From: Ascochyta rabiei
Lineage: Eukaryota > Ascomycota > Dothideomycetes > Pleosporales > Didymellaceae
NCBI RefSeq assembly: GCF_004011695.2
Contig: NC_082425.1
Span: forward strand, 124,001-188,000
Direction: 5' to 3'
Length of the DNA: 64,000 nucleotides
Part shown: one piece after another, positions 53,296 through 64,000 of the stretch
Position numbering within the stretch: the stretch's first letter is position 1
Layout of the letters: every line of letters begins with the position of its first letter
The notes under the pieces: generated by a model
Databases searched by the model: none
Told to the model about the DNA's origin: nothing
What the model saw: only the letters and a program-made list of their open reading frames with translations
Position numbers and translations under genes: made by a program

Positions 53296-55417
53296 TACGG
53301 TAGTAAAAGGGTAGAGGTTAGGTAGGGGTAGAGTACATCACGTAATGTACCCCTACCCTACTCTACCTCTACCTACGCTAATTCTATACTAAGAGGGTAG
53401 AGGTAGAGTAGAGTCTATATAGGGTATAGGTAGGGGTAGAGTAGGGTCTATATAGGGTATAGGTAGAAGTAGGGTAAGGTCTACATAGAGTAGAGGTAGA
53501 GGTAGGGTAGGGTCTACATAGGGTATAGGTAGGGGTTAGGTAGGGGTTAGGTAGGGGTTAGGTAGGGGTTAGGTAGAGTAGGTGTTAGCGTCTAACTCTT
53601 TACCTAAAGTAGTTATTACAAAACCTTATCATACAAAATTGTAGAGTAAGATAAGTGCTTTTAAATGGTCTATATACTGTAAGATTCTAATTAGAACTAG
53701 TAGAGCTAGAGCAGTTGTTACGTAGGCCTACGTAGTAACAACCTAGGATTTACACAACAACTACTATAACTCTACTAGGTTTAATTAGAATCTTACAGTA
53801 TATAGACTGTTTAAAAGCGCTTGTTTTACTCTACATTTTTATAGTACAAAGTTTAATAATAATTGCTTTAGTTAAAGAGTTACACACTAACACCTACAGG
53901 CTCTACTTAGGCGTACCTCTTCCCTACAGACCCTACCCTAAACTCTACCCTACCCTACCTCTACCCCTAGTCCATGCAGACTGTACCCTACCTCTACCCC
54001 ACGCTAGAGGTACCCCTACCCCACACTAGAGGTACCCCTACTCTACCCCTACCTAACATCTGTGTAGAATCTACCCTACCCCTACCCTATGTAGACCCTA
54101 CCCCTACGCTAGCAAAATGGTAGAGGGTACCTTAGGGTTAGGTAGGGGTTAGGTACAGTCTGCACGGACTAGGGGTAGAGGTAGGGTAGAGGTAGGGTCT
54201 ATATAGGGTAGGGGTAGGGTAGAGTCTGTATAGATGTTAGGTAGAGGTAGGGTAGAGGTACCTCTAGCGTAGGGTAGGGGTAGGGTATAGTCTGCATGGA
54301 CTAGGGGTAGAGGTAGAGTAGGGTAGGGTTTAGGGTAGGGTCTGTAGGGAAGAGGTAGGCCTAAGTAGGGCCTGTAGGTGTTAGCGTCTAACTCTTTAAC
54401 TAAAGCAGTTATTGCAAAACTTTGTACTACAGAAATGTAGAGTAAAACAATTACTCTTAAACAGTCTATATACTATAAGATTCTAATTAAAACTAGTATA
54501 GCTAGAGTAGTTGTTATATAGGCCTACACTGTAATAACCTAGAACGTATACAATAACTACTGTAACTCTACTAGTTTTAATTAGATTCTTACAGAATATA
54601 GACTGTTTAAAGGCGCTTGCTTTGCTCTATATTTCTGTAGTACAAATTTTTATAATAACTGCTTTAGTTAAAGAGTTACACGCCAACACCTACAGGCCCT
54701 ACTTAGGCCTACCTCTTCCCTACCTCTACCCCTACCTGTAACTCTTACAGTAAAGCAGCTATTAAGAATTTTTGTACTACAAAGATATAGAACAAGGAAA
54801 GCGCTTTTAAACAGTCCACATTTTGTGAGATTCTAATTAAAACTAGTAGAGTTACAGCAGTTGTTGTGTAAGTCCTAGGTTATTACAGTATAGGCCTACG
54901 TAACAACTGCTCTAACTCTACTAGTTTCAATTAGAATCTTACAGTATATAGACTGTTTAAAAGCGCTTGTTTTGCTCTATATTTCTATTATACAAAGTTT
55001 TGTAATGACTGCTTTAGTTAAAGAGTTAGACGCTAACACCTACCCTACCTAAACCCTACCTAACCCCTACCTAACCCCTACCTAACCCCTACCTGTACCC
55101 CATGTAGACCCTACCCTACCTCTACCCCTACCCTATGTAGACCCTACTCTACCCCTACCTCTACCCTATATAGACCCTACTCTACCCCTACCTATACCCT
55201 ATATAGACCCTACTCTACCTCTACCCTCTTAGTATAGAATTAGCGTAGGTAGGGGTAGGGTAGGGTAGGGGTACATTACGTGATGTACCCTACCCCTACC
55301 TAACCCCTACCCTTTTGCCACCGTACCTACCCCTACCCTACCTCTACCCCTAGTCCGTACGGACCGTACCTAATCCCTACCTAACCCTAGGGTACTCTCT
55401 ACCCTTTTACTAGCGTA
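53296..55417. mobile_element. Family E element, short form (E3), interrupted by E4
   Basis: The left end is TACGGTAGTAAAAGGGTAG (B-type); the right end, on the minus strand, is TACGCTAGTAAAAGGGTAG (A-type). The exact 8-bp duplication TAAGGAAC is at 53288-53295 and 55418-55425. Without E4 and its duplication the element is 893 bp, close to E2 (864 bp), with one core at about 53580-53900. Orientation is inverted relative to E2 and E4. Confidence 0.88.
54105..55325. mobile_element. Family E element, long form (E4), nested in E3
   Basis: The left end is TACGCTAGCAAAATGGTAG (A-type); the right end, on the minus strand, is TACGGTGGCAAAAGGGTAG (B-type). The 8-bp duplication CCTACCCC is at 54097-54104 and 55326-55333. 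Because the target is itself a CCCTACC array, the duplication alone is weaker evidence than for E2 and E3, but the ends match exactly. The length of 1221 bp and the order A-end, standard core (about 54370-54690), junction, variant core (about 54740-55040), B-end mirror E1 (1210 bp), so the long form is a defined subfamily. Confidence 0.85.
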
Positions 55418-55425
55418 TAAGGAAC

Positions 55426-56311
55426 TACTAAAGGTTATCTCCTCTAGTAAATTTGTAATTGTTTTGTAAGTATCTAATTACTTTTTATACTTTATGCTTC
55501 TTATCTCTATAGTACGTAAGTATAATATTATTAATATAGAAGAAAATAATAACTCTTTTCCTAATTAGGTAGTACAGCTTATAGGGTATAATCTAGAACC
55601 CTAGTACCTTAAGCGTTGTAGTAAGTTCTTTCTACTAGAGAAGTAGGGAGATATAGAGACTTTATAACGCCTTTTTTATTTATAGAATTATTTTAGACTT
55701 TTAGTAGCCTTAAGGTATTTTTATATAAACCTCTTAATTTATTATTATATAGACAAACGTATTTATAATATTATATTATTTTAGCTCTATATAATAGTAA
55801 GCTGTAATTAGTATTATTATTTAAAATAATTAGCTAGTAAGTGTGGCTGCGTAAGTGTCTTATAAGGTTACATTTTGTTATTAGTTACCTCTAACTACTA
55901 GCTGCGCCTTATACTTTAGTAAGTAATAGTATTTATTAAGCTTATAGGTATATACCTATAGTTATATAGTTAAGAAACTATTATCCTATTAGTTTAATCT
56001 TCTTTAATAGTATTTCTAACTATAATTTTATATCCTAATAACTTACAAGGTGTAATTACTTAGCCTCTTAGAGTAATTTACCTATTAGGTAATCCTTAAG
56101 CTTTGTTTAGTAAGTAAGTAAAGGTAGAAGGTAACTGTAATAGGGCTTTAAGCCTATAGCAAGTATTCTTATTATCTTAGTCTTATTTATAACTTCTTCT
56201 CTATATTATCTAATAAAATAAGCTTAGGTTCCTGCTATAAAGACTGCTGCCTAGAGGACAGGTATTAAGAACACTTATTACGTTAGATCTATTTAATCTC
56301 TAGTTATTAAC
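55426..56311. other. Unassigned AT-rich sequence, continuation of the E3 target
   Basis: This continues the sequence left of E3 and runs to the family B LTR at 56312. It is RIP-like, with no recognisable motif and no open frame of interest. Confidence 0.4.
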
Positions 56312-56566
56312 TGTAAGGCAGACTTTCTAAATATAAAAGTAGCGATCTGGTAAACTAATAGATTTAAAAGAGGAGTAAATAAAATAGCAGACTGCGAGCT
56401 ACAAGAGGGTAGAGAGAAAGAGCTACTTATAGTAGTAAGGCCTGTGCTCTCTATTAGTAAAAGTAAAGGTAAGTAAAGGAAGGTTCTACTAGGTTTAATA
56501 GAATCTGCTAGTAGGTTTTAACATATACTAGTAGGTTAGTATCTTACCTTAGTAGAAGCCCTAACA
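56312..56566 (-). repeat. Family B 3' LTR (copy 3)
   Basis: A 255-bp LTR, TGTAAGGCAGAC .. GCCCTAACA on the plus strand. The left flank is TTAAC. Confidence 0.92.
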
Positions 56567-59500
56567 CGTGCCCCCTTCCTATAAATAGTAAAGTCTTTTA
56601 AACTAAAGTCTGTGTATAAGTAACTGTAAGAGTCTAATACTAACAGTTTTTAGTAAGAGTAAAAGGCAAATAAAGGAAAGGAGGATATAGAAATCCTATA
56701 TAAGAACCTATTAGTAGTTAGAGTATAATTAAGGTATATACCTTTTATATTATTATATAGGTCTCCCTAAATCCTTATATAAAAAAACAACCTCTAAGAT
56801 TTTTTCTACTATATAAACCCTACAACGTAAAAATTATACTCTTTTCTGTTTAGAGCTTTTATAAGGGAGTAGTATAAAGAGATTTATTAATTTATTAGAG
56901 CTAGATTTATCCTTAACTTTAGGGTTAACCTTTATTAATAGTTAATTGCTAAACTATAGCAGCCTAAGGGTAAGCTTAAGTAGGTCTAGATTGTGTTTAG
57001 CGTGTCTTTAGGCGTGTTTTTAACCTATAAAGAAGCCTATTAAAAGCAGCCTAATATTCTATTAAGTAATATATCTGCTTTTGTTAGCCTATCTTATTTT
57101 AACTAGATTTATTAAGATTGCTAAACTAGCTGTTCTTAAAGGTGTCTTCTAGGCAAGGCCCTAGTCTGTTAGCATTTAGAGTGCTAGTAGAACTAGTTTA
57201 TTAGGATTATTGTAGTAAAACAAGAAAGTGTTATAGTAGTTAAGATGTTACTTAGCAGGTTCCTAGGTAGGTTTAGGGTTATTAGACTTTTTAATAAGGT
57301 ATTTATATATACCGCATTACTTTCTATAATTAAGAAATAAGTTAACGTACTATTCTTAAGAGACTAAACCCTAGTTGTTAGTAACCTCTATAGGTGTTAG
57401 TTTAGGTAGTGCTTAATCTAGTAGGTTATCTTAGCTTCTTTCCCTAAGCAAGTTAGGGTAAAATACTAGAAATACGCCTTTTAATATTATATCTGTAGGT
57501 AGGTCTAGTTTATATACAGCTCTATTATATTTAATAAAAGTAACTAAGTATAGCCTAGTATATTTATAGTCTAGTTTTTTTAAAGGCTAGGTAGTATTCT
57601 AGTTGCGTGTAGAAACCTAAACTAGGTTACTAACTACGTATTTTAGAGTCTGTTAGCAATAAGCATTAGCTTAGGCTTATTATTCTTATTATGCCTAGGT
57701 AAGCTAAATCTTTAGATATTTTACAAGGTTAGCGTAGGTATAGAGTAACTTATTAGTATATAAGATTTAGTCTTTAGCTTCTTTTAATAATAGTTCTATT
57801 TAGGTATAGTCTTTACTAGGGTGTATACTACTATAAGAATAATACCTAAGATCTATAAAGAAAGGTATAAGTCTAGTAGACACATTAATAGTGTTGTTAG
57901 CTTAAAACCTAGCAAGATATAGCTATAAAGCCTAATTATTTTATGTGTAGTTAACATACTTTTACAAATAGATTTTAAGGCTTTAATTAGCTTGTTTAGT
58001 TTAACTATTAGTTTATAGATAATAAGAAGTTAATAGCTTAGCTAAGAGTTAAAGCTGTTTACAAACCTGTTTCTAGAATTTATTTATAAAGGAAGTACCT
58101 TAATTAGATATAATAGTATGTAGAAGTCTATAGAGGTAAAATGTTTCTATAAAGTAGTAAGTAAATTCCCTTAAAGAGTAGCTAACTAATAGAAAGAAAT
58201 ATTGCTGCTTAGTAAGATAGTCTACTATAACAAGCAGGTTTGTGTATAATTAGCTATTAAGAGATAAAGCTAGTAAATCTTAAATATAATCTATAGAGAT
58301 ATCTAACTACCTAGCGTTAGAGATAGGTAGGGGTTTAAGGAAACTGTTATAGGCTTCCTAGGAAGGCCTTATATATTTATACACCGCATAAGCTTAGCAA
58401 TATTTCTTAATAGACTAAGGCATACTAGGCTAATAGTAGCGCCTAATTATTAGATATAAAGTAGCTTTAGAACCTTTATTCCCTATAATCTTATAGTTAT
58501 AGTATAAGTTAAATATCTAGTATTATAATTATACGTTAGGGGGTATATAGAGCTAAGTCTTTTCTAGAAACAGGCGTCTAGAGGAGCCTTTACTAATAGT
58601 GTAGCAGTTAGCTAGAGAGATATAGTAGCTGTTTTTATAGAACTAGAAGCTTAGTTTATAGTTATTTTTATTAAGAGTAGAAAAGATTTTCTATATAGCT
58701 GTATTAGTTGTATATATGTTAGTAAGCATATCTCCAGTAGATTAGAGATCTTCTAGATATAGTAGTAAATCTAGTAGTAATATCCTATAAACGTTGTCTA
58801 TTAGGTTAAAGTTATCTTCTAAGTTATTAGGCTCTGCTAAGGGTGTCTAAGTAGTGCAGAACGTTATTATTACCTAAACTTCTAGTGAGATAAATTTAGG
58901 TTATATGCTAGTAGTAAGGAAGAGAGCCTATAGAGTAGCTTATATTATAGTCGTAAGTTCTAGGTCTAGGTTATATAGTCCTAGGATAATTTAGTATATA
59001 TCTAATAACTATATATCTTATTTATCCCTAGGGATGTTCTAAGAACGTTATCTTAACGTATTTACTTTACTATTTATAGGTCTAGGTGCGTATATTATTT
59101 TAAAATTAAACTAGAAAAGAAATAGTAACTATTACGCTTACCGTTAGATAAACTTCTTAGTCTTTATAAAGGTTTCTAGGTTCTCATAATCTATTATTAC
59201 CTATATTATAAAAAGGGAGCCTATAAGTTCTAGTTCCTATTCTTTAAAGGCTTAAATAATAGCTATAGGTTCTATGTTATAGATATTATAATTACATTTT
59301 ACAAATAAGTGTTTTTTTAAGAAGAACGTAATATGGTATAGGTTACCTTTTTAATTCTATTACTTTATAATTCCTTCTATAGCCTAGCTAGAGGAATTAG
59401 TATAAATTACAGCTAGCTGTATAGTATTAAAGTGTTAGAGTATAATAACTAGTTAGAAGGCGCTTTTTAAGGCATAAAAGGCGTCTTTATAGGCTTAGGT

Positions 59501-62500
59501 AGGCTTAAAGTCATAGTACTAGACAGAATATTAGATTACTAAGGGATCTTTCTTAGAAAATATAGAAACAACAATAGATTTAACAGCTTATATTAAGGGG
59601 AGAGCAATTAATAAGTACTCTTTAATAAAATGTTAATAGAATCTAGTAAAACCTAGAAAGGAGAGAATATTAGGTACTGTTTTAGGTATCTCCTAATCTT
59701 AGATAGCTTTAATTTTGTTAGTGTCTATTTGTACGCTGTTGTTAGTAATAATTATACCTAAGAGCTTAACGCGTTTCTTATAGAATTTAGATTTCTTTAG
59801 ATCTATTTAAAATCCTTAATCTTTAAGTCTGCTAAGAACTTTCTTAACGTGTGCCTTATGTTTGGCTAAGAAGTTAGAAAAGACTAGGATGTTATCTTAA
59901 TATACTGTGTAGAATTAATTAAGGTATTTAAATTATAAGTTGTTAATTACCTGTTAAAAAGTTCCTAGGGTGTTATATAGTCTAAAGGGTATTACCCTTT
60001 ACTAGTATATACCTTTCTATATAGAGAATACTAGAAGCTATTCTAAGCTAGGCTTTATCTAAATTCTATAAAAGGCGTAGATAATATTAAACTTTAAGAA
60101 TATAGTTACCTAGTTAAGTTATGCTATAGTTTTGTAGAAAATTAGAATAGGATATTAGTCCTTAATAGTAGTGTTATTAAGCTCCTAGTAATCCACACAG
60201 ACTTGCAGGCCCCCCCTAGGTTTAGCAACAATAAGCAGGTTATTATAAGTAGGGGAGTTATAGTATTTAATAAAACCTTATACCTTATTTTCCTTAATAT
60301 AGTGTTTAATAGCTTCTATTTCTTATCTAGAAAAAGGTTAAAAGTAATAATTAGGAAGGTTTGTACCTAGTTTAAGCTTTATTTTATAGTTAAAGTTACT
60401 GTAGTTAGGGAGCGTTTTAGTAGCTTTACTAATAAATATTAGAATAAAGTTAGTATATTCCTTTAGTTCTTTAGGGGTAAGTAAGTTAGAAATAGGCAGG
60501 TCCTAGCTTAGTTAGAAGAATTTGTTAAAATTAGTATCTACTAAAGCGCGTCTAGTAGTTATAACTTAAAGTCTTTATAGTAAGATAAGGAAGTAATTAG
60601 TACGTTTCCTATATAGCCTTACTGTAGAAGCTAATATAATATAGATATTATATGTCCTTTATACTATATAAGTATAAGGTAATCTAAAAAGTATAGATTT
60701 AGTTTAAGTAGATTGCTCTTTATAGTGGTTGCTAGAACTAGGTTTTAATAGTAGAAGGGGCTTAGTATCTAGCAGGGAACCTTTATAAAGTAGGGTAGAG
60801 GTTTAAGTAGTTAAGTTGCAGTGCTGTAAACAGTACTTATCTGCAAAGGTAATAGAGTAGTTTTGCTAGGAAATAGTAGGGTTATAAATAGCCCTCTACC
60901 TAATTCTAAGGATTAGGTACAAAGATCTATAATTATTTATAATATAGGCGCTAGTACACTTAAGGTATAAGTTAATTTTAAGGTAAAACTCTACTTAATA
61001 TATAATAGTTTCTGCAGGTTTGCTGTTATATCCCTAACAGACAATAGGTGTTATTAGAGAGATAAGCTAAAGAGTGCCTGTTTTCTTTAATAGGTTGTTA
61101 GAGATAAAGCTAGTGTTAGCGCTATTGTCTACTAGTGTGTAGACACTATAAGGGGCGTTTTTGTTACAGCCTAAGAAAGCCTAAAAAGCTAATTAGCTGC
61201 CTGTCTAAACAGGTTTCTTAGTAGTTATCTAGGTGGTATTAACCTAACAAATAATTAAGCTAGCCTTAGTAGTGTCTAAGTAGGGTATAAAAGGGTTAAA
61301 AGAGCGCACTTATTAGGAAACAGTCCTTAGGTAGTAACTATTATCTAAGGTACCTAGTTTTCTAAATTAGAGGCGTATTTGTCTAAGGAGTTAAATTTAT
61401 TGTCTTTACTGTCTAATAGTAGGAATTAGTCTGTAGAGATATGTTAGTTTATAGTAGAGTTCTTAGGTGCAGCTGCTAGTGCAGCGTAGGTCTTAGGCTT
61501 AGAAGGAGTAGGGCATTAATTTGCTTTGTAACCCTTAGTTCTATAGTTAAAACACGTAAATGTATTAGTTGTAAAACTAGTCTCCTTAGGTTAATGCTGG
61601 TAGGTATCCTTATTCTCTTAGCTTAGTGCAGGTTAAAGAACAGCAGGCAACTCTAAGGAGATAGTAGTAGTGTTTTTGCAAGTGGCCTAACAGTTGTAAG
61701 GACTAAAACAATTCTGCCTATCTTCTAGGATATCCTTATTATTAACCTTAGAAGGAATATAAGCGTAGTTGCAGAAGAAGGTATTAAGCTAGCCGTAGTA
61801 GTTACGTAGCCTAGATAGTAATTTATTACAGGCTATATTAGCTATCTATTACTATGTAAAATTAGAGAGTTTAGTCTATAGCTAATAGTAATGTGTTTCT
61901 AGTATCTAGTTAAGCTGCTAAGTAAAATATTCTATGTTAGTGTAGAAGACTAAAAACGCTGTAGCAACATTAATAATTTTAAGGCTAGGGTATTTTAGGA
62001 ATATAAACAGGTTAAAGGCACTTTTAGCTAAACTATAGGTATTCTTATCTCTATAAACTTCCTATAGATAATAAATATAATCTATAGAGTTAGAGTAGTA
62101 GCAGGTAAAACTAGAGGGATCCTATAGAAGAGCGTAGGTAGGTTCTTTAGTGTAGATTAAGAAGAAATTAGCCTAGTCTAAAGAATATTAATAGTTCTAA
62201 CTATTAGCGCGTATAAAGTATAAGCAGTTAAACAACTAATTATTAATATTATCTTTAGGGCTTATAGGTTAGAACAGTTTCTTTATAGCCTTGTCTAGTT
62301 AGTTATTATACTAGTCTAAGAACTAAAGAAATTAATAAGTACTAGCTAGAGTAGAAGTTAGGGTAACTAGAGTAGTGCTTTCTAGTAGTGTGTATATAGA
62401 AGGCGCCTTAACCTATATTAAGAGAGTATAGAATTAGTCTATTATAGTAGGTATATTATTATAAAGCTATTACTATAATAGTATACTAGTATAGGTGCCT

Positions 62501-64000
62501 ACTAAGCCTAGTATTTTAGGCTTAGGGATATTAGAGGACTGCTAAGCTAAGTAAAGGAGGTGTCTAAAGTAGAAGAGGGGTTAATTAGTAGTGTTATCAG
62601 CCTAGCCTCATAGATATTCCTGTACTAAGCCTTAATTAGCTTTTAGCTTAAGCTGTTTAGTAATACTAAGTAAGTTAAGTAGATTACTACTAATACTAAG
62701 TAAACTTAGCTTATAAGTTGTTTAGTTAAAAGGCTGTCTAATTACTATAGTTAATTAGTTAGGAGTAAAAGTAGTTAGCCTAATCTAGCTTAAGTTACTT
62801 ATTATTTAGTTACTAGGATAGCACGTGTAGACTACTATTACCCTTACTAAGAAGTTCTAGAAGGAAGGTAGAGAGTATAGAGTATTATCTGTAGGTAAGA
62901 TATATAAAATACCTATCTAGATAGTTATTAGATAGCAGAGGCAGCCCTAGATTCTAAACAAGAGGATTAAGGGACTAGAAGTTAAAATCTGTAAGTAGTG
63001 TAATAAGGAACTCTAAAGGTTAGTTACCTAGGCTAAAGTATTTAACTAGGAAGTGTTTAACTATAGTAGTAGAAAGGTACTAAAACTATTAGGAGAGACT
63101 GTTATTTAAAGGAATTTAGAAGGATATAGTAGGTAAAGAGTCTTTATAGTAAAACTATAGAGCTAGAGTAGAGGTATTCTACTAGCTAGCGTAAGTAGAT
63201 TCTTTCTATAGCTCTAGAGTAGCGCTAGTAAGTTTCTATAGGGAACCCTGTCCCTAAGAGAAGTAGAAAGTAAGCTAGTAGATTTCTGTAATAGTATTCT
63301 CTGTTTTAATAGTAGCTTACTTGTCTTTCTATGTCTAAGACTTTAGTTAATTAGTAGATAAAGTAGATAGGCTGCTATATGTAATAAAGGTTTCTAGAGT
63401 AGTAGCTTTCTTATATATCTTATAGCTAAAGTTATATATATAATTAGAAATAGTACTACTACTCTAATAATTAAAGGACTTAGAATCTATATAGGTTTCT
63501 AGGTAGTATAGATAAAAATTATTATAAGAAGTCTTCTTTATAGAAGTAGAAGAAAATCAGAGAGGTAGTATATAGTTAGGCTTAATATTATTCTTATTAG
63601 TTAGTAATACAGCTATAATATATAAAGATGTTAGTAGAAGTTAGAAGATTATGTCTGTAAAGGTATGTATAGTAGTAGTAGGTAGTTAGAGAAGAAGTAG
63701 AGTACCTAGTAACTTTAAGTAGTAGTAGGGCCTAGATATTTAGTAGTAAAAGTACTATATATAAGTAAAAGACAAATTCTAGTAAAAGAGCTATATATTA
63801 GTAAAAGATAAAGAAGTAAGTATTTCTTAAAATAAAGGCGTAGGAGATACTTAAAGGCGCTAGACCTCTTAGAAGGCGCTAGTAGATTAAAAAAATAGGC
63901 ACTAGACCGCTTAAAAGGTGCTAAAGAGAGGCGCTAGACTACTTAAAAGGCGCTAGTTAGTTAGGGGGTAAAACAAAAGGCTAGTATTCTAGAGCCTAAA
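56312..64000 (-). mobile_element. Gypsy family B, copy 3, running off the window
   Basis: The 3' LTR (56312-56566, 255 bp) is followed by the complementary strand of integrase, RNase H, RT, protease and gag, matching copy 1 inverted. The zinc knuckle position is about 61540-61570, and the gag region extends to the window edge. By comparison with copy 1, roughly 540 bp including the 5' LTR lie beyond 64000. Against copy 2 it shows many extra transitions in both directions, indicating independent RIP. Confidence 0.92.

Noticed and set aside
13723..64000. tRNA, rRNA or other structural RNA genes in the AT-rich island
   Set aside because: I looked for conserved tRNA arm patterns and saw none that I could support by eye; the many hairpins belong to family E cores or are AT-rich chance.
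13723..64000. Centromere
   Set aside because: Long RIP-altered retroelement islands occur at fungal centromeres but also elsewhere; nothing in the sequence distinguishes these, so no claim is made.

Overview
The window comes from a filamentous ascomycete (Pezizomycotina; a Dothideomycete such as Pleosporales is plausible but not proven). Genes have short introns with GT..CAG ends and the Fot1-type and Ty3/gypsy elements are of fungal type. DNA composition is strongly bimodal. About 0.5-13.7 kb is GC-balanced and gene-bearing. About 13.7-64 kb is AT-rich, TA-dinucleotide-rich and full of in-frame TAG/TAA, the pattern left by repeat-induced point mutation (RIP, CpA to TpA).

Gene-bearing part: a truncated Zn2Cys6 regulator at the left edge; an NmrA/isoflavone-reductase-like oxidoreductase with five exons (minus); an unrecognised 583-aa protein (plus); RRP8, the rRNA-processing methyltransferase (plus); a RIP-degraded Fot1/pogo DNA transposon with perfect 65-bp inverted repeats; DDI1, the UBL-RVP-UBA proteasome shuttle (minus), whose start codon is split by an intron; and an AANAT-like GNAT acetyltransferase (plus) whose single 541-bp intron is largely minisatellite. 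Short minisatellites are scattered through this part. The genes do not form an obvious pathway: RRP8 and DDI1 are housekeeping genes.

Transposon island (about 14-64 kb): nested LTR retrotransposons. Family A (Ty3/gypsy chromovirus, 487-bp LTRs) has a complete copy at 14945-21936 with TSD TAGGC, and a fragmented copy at 40907-52488. Family B (Ty3/gypsy, 255-bp LTRs) has a complete copy at 41446-49673 with TSD ATTAA, two partial copies (23927-29085; 56312 to the window end) and an LTR fragment. Family C (Ty3/gypsy, 202-bp LTRs) is at 29086-36383. A 5'-truncated Ty1/copia element is at 36384-40906.

The most novel object is a family of non-autonomous elements, called family E here. There are four insertions, two of about 0.87 kb and two of about 1.2 kb. 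Each has two distinguishable related ends (consensus about TACGSTGGCAAAAGGGTAG), telomere-like GGGTAGG/CCCTACC arrays in inverted orientation, one or two ~320-bp palindromic cores, and 8-bp target-site duplications. One insertion is confirmed by a paralogous empty site inside the window. Families A and C also carry apparent accessory reading frames antisense to pol.
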